Source of the DNA: an uncultured Bacteroidales bacterium | Lineage (GTDB): Bacteria; Bacteroidota; Bacteroidia; Bacteroidales; UBA932 | Direction: 5' to 3' | DNA length: 7,467 nucleotides | NCBI GenBank assembly: GCA_927798505.1 | Contig: CAKMNE010000071.1 | Coordinates: forward strand, 1 to 7,467 | Shown: positions 1 to 5,637 of the stretch, one piece after another | Layout of the letters: every line of letters starts with the position of its first letter | How positions within the stretch are numbered: position 1 is the stretch's first letter | The notes under the pieces: model-generated | Seen by the model: the letters and a program-made list of their open reading frames with translations, nothing else | Database searches by the model: none | Told to the model about the DNA's origin: nothing | Made by a program: the position numbers and the translations under genes

Positions 1-300
1 GCCGCCGAGCAGCCTGCCTCCGACCCGCAACCCGAAGTTGCAGTGCAACCGGGCCCCTCTGAGCAGCCCGTTCCTTCAGACCAGCCCGCTCAGCCCGCTC
101 AAGCCGAGCAGCCGGCGGCCACGACCATTGAACCGGAGCCCGATAATGGCAAGTCCAAACGCTGGTGGATATGGCCTCTTGTGGTCCTTGGCCTTGTTAT
201 CGTGGCGCTTGCCGTTTTTATGATTCTGGGCAGAACAGCACCGGACCTTATCGATCCTCTGCTATATACCCCGGAGGAGCTCCGTATAATCAACTACTGA
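1..300 (+). CDS. C-terminal part of a Pro/Gln-rich single-pass membrane protein (5' end outside window)
   Basis: The frame is open from base 1 to the TGA at 298-300 and gives 99 visible residues. A GTG at 43 could start it, but open, compositionally identical sequence continues upstream to the window edge, so the true start is probably outside. Visible residues 1-50 are a low-complexity stretch rich in Pro, Gln, Glu and Ala with repeated QPA and EQP units, probably disordered. A basic KSKR anchor (51-54) is followed by WWIW and one strong hydrophobic segment (about 55-76). A short tail ends in LLYTPEELRIINY. The positive-inside rule puts the Pro-rich part in the cytoplasm and the tail outside. 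I do not recognise the family. The upstream part could hold a soluble domain that would identify it. It ends 17 nt before the first possible start of the Nudix gene. Confidence 0.7.
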   Translation, partial: AAEQPASDPQPEVAVQPGPSEQPVPSDQPAQPAQAEQPAATTIEPEPDNGKSKRWWIWPLVVLGLVIVALAVFMILGRTAPDLIDPLLYTPEELRIINY

Positions 301-317
301 TATATCAATCGTTTACA

Positions 318-953
318 ATGATACAACTCATATATCCAATAGACACTGCACCCGTCATCGGCGCAGACTCGGATGGAACCCGTCCCGGGGCCGGGCCTGC
401 CGGAAACGGAAGCGCAGGACAGTCCGGACCTGCCGCAGCGGCACGCTCGTGCGAAATGCTGCCCATAGTCGAACCCGACGGCCGGGTAATAGCCCAGGCA
501 AGCCGTGCCTACTGTCATTCGTGCTTCCGCCCGCTGCATCCCGTCGTCCATCTCGAGATAGTCAACCGCTTCGGACAGATATACTTACAGAAGCGCTCCG
601 CCAGCAAGAAACTGCTCCCGGGACTCTGGGATACCGCAGTCGGCGGGCACGTTTCTTACGGAGAATTCATCCAGGAAGCTCTCTTCCGCGAGGCCGGTGA
701 GGAGCTGGGTCTGGAAGAATTTAACCCCATATTCATCGACAGCTACATTTCGGAGACGGAGCTTGAGCGCGAGCTGGTGAATATGTTCGCAATTGTCGGG
801 AATTTCCAGCCGGTGCCGGACCGGGACGAGGTCTCGGAAGGTCGCTACTGGTCGCCGGAAGAGATTGAGAGTCAGATAGGTAAGGGAGTGCTTACGCCCC
901 TTTTCGAGTCCGAATTCCTCCGTTACCGCGATAAACTTCTAGCTCTGCTATGA
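318..953 (+). CDS. Nudix hydrolase
   Basis: Nudix enzymes hydrolyse a nucleoside diphosphate linked to another group, using Mg2+ or Mn2+; this one is probably cytoplasmic. Counting from the ATG at 318 (211 residues), the Nudix box GX5EX7REUXEEXGU is complete: G110, E116, then REAGEELGL at 124-132. The approach to it (LHPVVHLEIVNRFGQIYLQKR, about 73-93, then GLWDTAVGGH) resembles the YfcD/isopentenyl-diphosphate-isomerase-like branch. The isomerase catalytic Cys is not at its usual place, so hydrolase is the better call. The start is uncertain. ATG 456 (residue 47) would give a 165-residue protein beginning MLPIVEPDGRVIAQASRA, which is where I expect this family to begin. ATG 318 adds 46 residues, mostly Gly/Ala/Pro, but keeps host-like codon use and leaves only 17 nt after the previous gene. 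Neither has a clear ribosome binding site. The stop overlaps the next start (ATGA), so the gene is probably coupled to the peptidoglycan genes. The substrate is unknown. Confidence 0.88.
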   Translation: MIQLIYPIDTAPVIGADSDGTRPGAGPAGNGSAGQSGPAAAARSCEMLPIVEPDGRVIAQASRAYCHSCFRPLHPVVHLEIVNRFGQIYLQKRSASKKLLPGLWDTAVGGHVSYGEFIQEALFREAGEELGLEEFNPIFIDSYISETELERELVNMFAIVGNFQPVPDRDEVSEGRYWSPEEIESQIGKGVLTPLFESEFLRYRDKLLALL

Positions 954-3073
954 AACAGCTTGGCAAATTCATCAGGGACCAGCTGTCGGTATGGCCGATG
1001 GCTGCCTCCAATTTCCGCTCGCTCAAGACGGTGCGGACGCGTCGGCTGACCGTCAACGGGCAGGCGGTGCTGCTGCAGTTCAACCCGTGCAGGGTGGCTT
1101 CGACCACTGCCGAGACTGACCCGGAGAGCATTGCGGCGCGAAAGTGCTTCCTCTGTCCCGAAAACCGGCCGCCGGAACAGTTCCACATCAAGTTCGACGG
1201 ACGAAAGAACCGAAAATACAACATCCAGGTCAACCCGTTTCCGATTTTCCCGAAGCACCTGGTAATCGCCCGCGACCAGCACATCCCGCAGGCCATCTGG
1301 CACCATCTGCCCGATATGCTCGACTTCTGCAGGAAGTATGTCGAATTCACCGTTTTCTATAACGGTCCTGCAAGCGGTGCATCGGCGCCTGATCATCTTC
1401 ATTTCCAGGCGGTTCCGAACGACTGCCTGCCGCTTTGCGTCTCCGTTGATGCGTTTCTGGACAACCCGCCCGCTCCGATAGGAGTCAATAAGGATGCAAG
1501 TCTTTATCATTACGACAGTTACGCGAACGGCATCTTTGCTCTCAAGGCAAACACCTCAAAGTCGCTGACCAAACTGTTCTACAGGCTTCTGTGTTGCTGC
1601 GAGGCGGAGGAGATGACCGAAGAACCGCCTTTCAACCTCTACTGCAGGTACCGTAACGGCGAATTCCGGGCTATGGTCATAATGCGCGGCGCCGTCCGTT
1701 CGCATCACTATTATGCAGAAGGGGAGGACCACCTTGCGATAAGTCCTGGAGCCGCGGATATGGCCGGGGTCTTTGTTGCACCTTTCGAGAGTGATTTTGA
1801 AAAGGCAAGAGAGGACCAACTGGAGGAAATGCTTTCTGAGGTGACCATAAGCAAAGAGAAAGAACAGTTGATAATCAATCGTTTGCGAAGGCGGGCTCCG
1901 AAAATCGATATAGGAATTGTCTCGGCGAAGGAAATAGAATTTGAAATAATTTCGGACGGTGCCGGCCGCCAGAAGGTGAGCTGGAGCAACGGACGCATCA
2001 ATTACAACGGAGCGCTCTATGATGAACTCTATTTTGATGCCGTGACCCGTTCCACCCTGTTTGCGGAGCCTAGTTTCATTTTGCATGACGTGACTATAGG
2101 CATAGGCTTCCATTGGGAGAGGAAGAGGACGCTCAAATACGCCGGAACTCTGCGCTTTATCGTTGAAGGAGACAAGATTACGGCAGTCAACCGCATACGT
2201 CTGGAAGATTATCTGCTCAGCGTGATTTCTTCCGAGATGAAGCCGAGCGCATCGCTGGAACTGCTTAAGGCACACGCGGTTATTTCCCGTAGCTGGGTGA
2301 TTGCGAGGATGAGGGAGCGCAAGGCGTTCCTGGCCTCCGGAGGCAGGAGCGGAAGCGTCGCGCACGAGAATTATGACGTATGCGCGGATGACCACTGCCA
2401 ACGCTATCAGGGAACCCTGATGAGCACCGGAGACGACTGCAGACGGGCAATTGACCAGACCTGGGGAATGCTGCTGACCTGCGAGGGAAAGCTCTGCGAT
2501 ACCCGTTACTCCAAATGCTGCGGAGGCCGTACGGAACGCTACAGTGCCTGCTGGGAGGACAAGGACTACCCTTATCTTCAGAGCGTTGACGACCCTTGGT
2601 GCAACTGTCACGACAAAGCGGTTCTTGAACAGGTTCTCAATGACTATGACCTTGAAACAGAGGACTTTCACAATTGGGAATACAGATGCGGAAGAGAAGA
2701 GCTCAGCAGAATTGTTGCAGAAAAAACCGGGCTTGACCTGGGTACGATAAGGGAGCTCAAAGCCCTCGAGAGGGGTGACTCGGGACGCATAGTCCGGATC
2801 GAACTTGTCGGGGACAGGGGAAGAGCCGTCATCGGCAAGGAACTCGCTATCCGACAGGCTCTCAGCAGGGATTGTCTCAAGAGTTCAGCTTTCGAAGAGG
2901 AATGGGAAGGAGATACCCTTGTGCTCCACGGCCGAGGCTGGGGACATGGAGTCGGTCTGTGCCAGATAGGCGCTGCAGTGATGGCGTCCGAGGGCTACGG
3001 ATTCCGCCAGATTCTCGCCCATTATTATACTGACTCCGTAATTACCGATATTTCAGATAATTATGCAATCTAA
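950..3073 (+). CDS. DUF4922 (GalT/HIT-like) - SpoIID/LytB fusion protein
   Basis: This is a two-domain protein of 707 residues. Residues about 1-300 match DUF4922, a relative of galactose-1-phosphate uridylyltransferase and Ap4A phosphorylase. They show CFLCPENRP (C66, C69), PKHLVIA (H103), FYNGPASGAS (137-145) and a DHLHFQ motif (H149, H151, Q153). By analogy with GalT, C66/C69/H103/H149 could bind zinc and H151 could be the nucleotidylated nucleophile. Residues about 318-703 are a SpoIID/LytB domain: RLEDYLLSVISSEMKPS with probable catalytic E429, then LLKAHAVISRSW, YSKCCGGRTE (520-529), and the typical end GRGWGHGVGLCQIGA (661-675) plus ILAHYYTDS. SpoIID proteins are lytic transglycosylases acting on peptidoglycan glycan strands. 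The N-terminus (MKQLGKFIRDQLSVW) is not a signal peptide and I see no membrane segment, so the protein looks cytoplasmic, which is odd for a wall-cleaving fold. It has about 23 Cys. It starts in the ATGA overlap with the Nudix gene and overlaps the permease gene by 11 nt. The domain calls are firm; the combined function is unknown. Confidence 0.9.
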   Translation: MKQLGKFIRDQLSVWPMAASNFRSLKTVRTRRLTVNGQAVLLQFNPCRVASTTAETDPESIAARKCFLCPENRPPEQFHIKFDGRKNRKYNIQVNPFPIFPKHLVIARDQHIPQAIWHHLPDMLDFCRKYVEFTVFYNGPASGASAPDHLHFQAVPNDCLPLCVSVDAFLDNPPAPIGVNKDASLYHYDSYANGIFALKANTSKSLTKLFYRLLCCCEAEEMTEEPPFNLYCRYRNGEFRAMVIMRGAVRSHHYYAEGEDHLAISPGAADMAGVFVAPFESDFEKAREDQLEEMLSEVTISKEKEQLIINRLRRRAPKIDIGIVSAKEIEFEIISDGAGRQKVSWSNGRINYNGALYDELYFDAVTRSTLFAEPSFILHDVTIGIGFHWERKRTLKYAGTLRFIVEGDKITAVNRIRLEDYLLSVISSEMKPSASLELLKAHAVISRSWVIARMRERKAFLASGGRSGSVAHENYDVCADDHCQRYQGTLMSTGDDCRRAIDQTWGMLLTCEGKLCDTRYSKCCGGRTERYSACWEDKDYPYLQSVDDPWCNCHDKAVLEQVLNDYDLETEDFHNWEYRCGREELSRIVAEKTGLDLGTIRELKALERGDSGRIVRIELVGDRGRAVIGKELAIRQALSRDCLKSSAFEEEWEGDTLVLHGRGWGHGVGLCQIGAAVMASEGYGFRQILAHYYTDSVITDISDNYAI

Positions 3074-4361
3074 AACCTCACCTTGGCTCTGGGTTCCGAC
3101 GCTTTATTTCGCCGAAGGACTCCCTTACTTCATCGTAAACGTGATTTCCGTTACGATGTTTAAGCGCCTTGGGATGAGCAATGGAGATATCTCGCTCTAT
3201 ACCAGCTTGTTGTATCTTCCCTGGATAATCAAGCCGTTCTGGAGCCCCTTCGTTGACATAATCAGGACAAAGCGCTGGTGGATAGTTTCCATGCAGGTCG
3301 TTATGGCTGCAGCCACACTTCTTCTGTGCCTTAGCCTTCCGCACCCCGGACCCGAACAGATCCAAGCCGGGCTGGGAGTGTCGCCTTTCGTGCTGACACT
3401 CATACTCTTTTATCTGACAGCATTCGCCTCGGCAACTCACGACATCGCTGCGGACGGATACTATATGATAGCGCTCGACGAGCACAGGCAGTCGCTCTTT
3501 GTCGGCATCAGAAGCACTTTTTACCGCATCGCATCGGTTTTTGGACAGGGCGTGCTGGTCGTGATAGCCGGAGTGCTCGAGACCCGAACCGGTGACATAC
3601 CCCGCGCCTGGTCGCTGACGCTCATCTCCTGTGCAATCCTTCTTGCCGCCATCACCCTCTATCACAGCCTGATACTGCCGCGGGCAGAATTCTCTTCCGA
3701 GAAGAAAAGCGCTTCTTCCATCGCCCGCGATCTGCTCGACGCATTTGCAAGCTTTTTCCGCAAGGACGGAGTGTGGCTCGCAATAGTCTTTATGCTGCTT
3801 TACCGTCTGCCGGAAGCTTTTTCCGTAAAGATGCTGACTCCTTTTCTTCTTGACAGCGCGCAGGACGGTGGCCTTGGCCTGAGCACCAGCCAGTGCGGGC
3901 TGGTTTACGGCACGGTCGGAACCGTCGCCCTCACGGCAGGAGGCATACTCGGAGGCCTCGCCGCAGGACGATGGGGTTTGCGTAAGTCGCTGTGGCCTAT
4001 GTCGTTGAGTCTCGCGCTGCCTTGCGCTGTATATCTTTATATGGCACTCGCTCAGCCGAGCAATATGCCGACAATCTATTTCTGCGTCGCTCTGGACCAA
4101 TTCGGCTACGGATTTGGTTTTACCGCTTATATGCTCTATATGATGTGGTTCTCGCAGGGCCGCTTCAAGACTTCCCATTACGCAATCTGCACCGCATTTA
4201 TGGCACTCTCGATGATGATTCCGGGAATCTTTGCCGGCTGGCTGCAGGAAGCCCTCGGCTACACGGGATTTTTCGTTATCGTTATGATATGCTGCCTGGC
4301 GACGGTCTTTGTCACCTTCGCAGTCAGGAAAAGAATTGATTCACAATATGGTAAGAAATAA
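3063..4361 (+). CDS. AmpG-like MFS permease (putative muropeptide / amino-sugar importer)
   Basis: A 432-residue, strongly hydrophobic protein with about 12 membrane segments (roughly 7-30, 43-64, 73-92, 106-126, 150-172, 182-204, 236-255, 277-301, 307-329, 336-360, 371-393, 400-420) and a central cytoplasmic loop near 205-235. Three AmpG-type signatures are visible: an early YFAEGLPY (15-22), LPWIIKPFWSPFVD (52-65), and SATHDIAADGYYMIALDE (123-140), which parallels the S(A)xQDIxxDAYR region of AmpG. In Gram-negative bacteria AmpG brings GlcNAc-anhydroMurNAc muropeptides through the inner membrane with the proton gradient. E. coli AmpG has about 491 residues; this is the shorter 12-helix form. 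The start ATG lies inside the end of the preceding gene (11-nt overlap), and the stop lies inside the start of the NamZ gene (14-nt overlap), so the three should be translationally coupled. Sitting between two peptidoglycan-cleaving proteins supports a sugar or muropeptide cargo, though the exact substrate is inferred. Confidence 0.88.
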   Translation: MQSKTSPWLWVPTLYFAEGLPYFIVNVISVTMFKRLGMSNGDISLYTSLLYLPWIIKPFWSPFVDIIRTKRWWIVSMQVVMAAATLLLCLSLPHPGPEQIQAGLGVSPFVLTLILFYLTAFASATHDIAADGYYMIALDEHRQSLFVGIRSTFYRIASVFGQGVLVVIAGVLETRTGDIPRAWSLTLISCAILLAAITLYHSLILPRAEFSSEKKSASSIARDLLDAFASFFRKDGVWLAIVFMLLYRLPEAFSVKMLTPFLLDSAQDGGLGLSTSQCGLVYGTVGTVALTAGGILGGLAAGRWGLRKSLWPMSLSLALPCAVYLYMALAQPSNMPTIYFCVALDQFGYGFGFTAYMLYMMWFSQGRFKTSHYAICTAFMALSMMIPGIFAGWLQEALGYTGFFVIVMICCLATVFVTFAVRKRIDSQYGKK

Positions 4362-5619
4362 AATACTCTTTGCGGCAGTCATCCCGCTGCTTTGCGGCCT
4401 TCTCTGCGCCCACGTCAGCCTCGACGCCGCCCCGAAGGTCAAAACCGGGCTTGAAGTCCTGGTCGAAAACGAATTCTACACTCTCGAGGGCAAGCGGGTC
4501 GGTCTTGTGACTAATCCTACCGGGGTCGACTCTCAGCTGCGCAGTACCATAGATATACTGCACGAGTCCAACAAGGTGAAACTGGTTGCTCTTTTCGCTC
4601 CGGAGCACGGAGTCCGCGGCGATATCTATGCCGGAGCCAAGGTGGAGTCAGGCAGGGACGAAAAAACCGGCCTGCCGGTACACTCCCTTTACGGGGCGAC
4701 ACGCAAGCCTACTCCCGAAATGCTCGAGGGAATCGATGTTATGATATATGACATCCAGGATGTCGGAACCCGCTCATATACATTCATCAGCACGCTCGGA
4801 CTGGTTATGAGGGCCTGTGCGGAAAAGGGAATAGAAGTGATGGTTCTTGACCGTCCCAATCCCCTGGGAGGTATCAAAATGGAAGGTCCATGTGTCAAAG
4901 ACGGATATCATTCCTTCATCAGTCAATACAAGATTCCTTACATTTACGGTTTGACCGTAGGGGAGTTGGCTGCCCTTATAAACGAAGAAGGTCTCAACCG
5001 TGGTCAGAAAGGCAACGAGGCTCCTTTGAAGTGCAAACTGTGCGTCGTTCCTATGGAAGGCTGGGAAAGGTGGATGCTTTTTAACGATACCGGACTGCCA
5101 TGGGTGCCGAGTTCTCCTAACATTCCTTATGCCGAAAGCGCACTCTGTTACCCTGCCGCCGGCCTGTGCGGTGAAATGTACAACTATCTGAACATAGGCA
5201 TAGGATATACCCTGCCTTTTGCGACTTTCGCGGAGGAGTGGGTGGACGCCGATAAACTCAAGGAACGTCTTGACAGTTATAAAGTTCCGGGAATTTCCTG
5301 GAGGACCGTGCACTATAAACCGACGTCAGGAAGGCTTGCCGGCAAACTCATTCACGGCGTACAGTATTATTTTACGGACTACGAAAAAGCACCTGTGACA
5401 CTTACCCAATTCTATGTTATGCAGGCGGTTTTCGAGCTCTGGGGGAGGGAACCTTTCAGCAGCAACGAAAAGCGGCTGGCAACATTTGATAAAGTGTGTG
5501 GCACGGATTGTGTTAGAAAGCAATTCAGCAAGGCTATGAAAGTCGAGGAGATGCGCCAGGTCTGGGAGGCGGATATCAAGGACTTCAGAGAACTTGCACG
5601 CAAGTACTTCATTTACTAA
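4348..5619 (+). CDS. namZ: Exported exo-beta-N-acetylmuramidase, NamZ family (DUF1343, GH171)
   Basis: NamZ enzymes release MurNAc from the non-reducing end of peptidoglycan fragments. From ATG 4348 the product has 423 residues, the usual family length. An earlier in-frame start at 4309 would put charged residues before the signal and bury the start deeper in the permease gene. The N-terminus MVRNK plus a hydrophobic stretch (6-21) and LDAA is a type I signal peptide, cut probably near residue 27. The cysteines C16 and C20 lack a proper lipobox. Family motifs are present: GKRVGLVTNPTGVD (48-61), LFAPEHGVRGD (82-92) with E86 the expected catalytic Glu, YDIQDVGTRSYTFI (134-147), LDRPNPLGG (167-175), GLPWVPSSPNIP (249-260) and the terminal ARKYFIY. 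The segment GEMYNYLNIGIGYTLPF (275-291) replaces the GTNxSxGRGT-type loop I expect in Bacillus-type members, so this is the divergent Bacteroidota-type subgroup. It probably acts in the periplasm and feeds the AmpG-like permease encoded just before it. Confidence 0.92.
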   Translation: MVRNKILFAAVIPLLCGLLCAHVSLDAAPKVKTGLEVLVENEFYTLEGKRVGLVTNPTGVDSQLRSTIDILHESNKVKLVALFAPEHGVRGDIYAGAKVESGRDEKTGLPVHSLYGATRKPTPEMLEGIDVMIYDIQDVGTRSYTFISTLGLVMRACAEKGIEVMVLDRPNPLGGIKMEGPCVKDGYHSFISQYKIPYIYGLTVGELAALINEEGLNRGQKGNEAPLKCKLCVVPMEGWERWMLFNDTGLPWVPSSPNIPYAESALCYPAAGLCGEMYNYLNIGIGYTLPFATFAEEWVDADKLKERLDSYKVPGISWRTVHYKPTSGRLAGKLIHGVQYYFTDYEKAPVTLTQFYVMQAVFELWGREPFSSNEKRLATFDKVCGTDCVRKQFSKAMKVEEMRQVWEADIKDFRELARKYFIY

Positions 5620-5637
5620 CTAAAAAAACCTAGTGTT

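Noticed and set aside
165..317. Upstream extension of the Nudix frame to 165
   Set aside because: It overlaps the end of the upstream membrane-protein gene by more than 130 nt and runs out of frame through its membrane segment; a start at 318 or 456 is far more likely.
1556..2671. Long open frame (371 codons) on the - strand
   Set aside because: Lies wholly within the recognised DUF4922-SpoIID gene and shows no domain, signal or sensible composition; it is a mirror of the sense codon bias.
1829..3073. Internal start at ATG 1829 giving a free SpoIID domain
   Set aside because: A GGAGG lies only 2 nt before the ATG, too close for good initiation, and Bacteroidota rarely depend on such sites; the acidic and polar context suggests ordinary coding sequence.
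3078..4178. 366-codon open frame on the - strand
   Set aside because: Antisense to the AmpG-like permease, whose membrane pattern and motifs are clear; the antisense product is polar with no recognisable motif.
4339..4361. Lipoprotein signal in NamZ
   Set aside because: C16 and C20 of the signal segment have Leu at the -1 position, which does not fit a lipobox; a type I signal peptide fits better.
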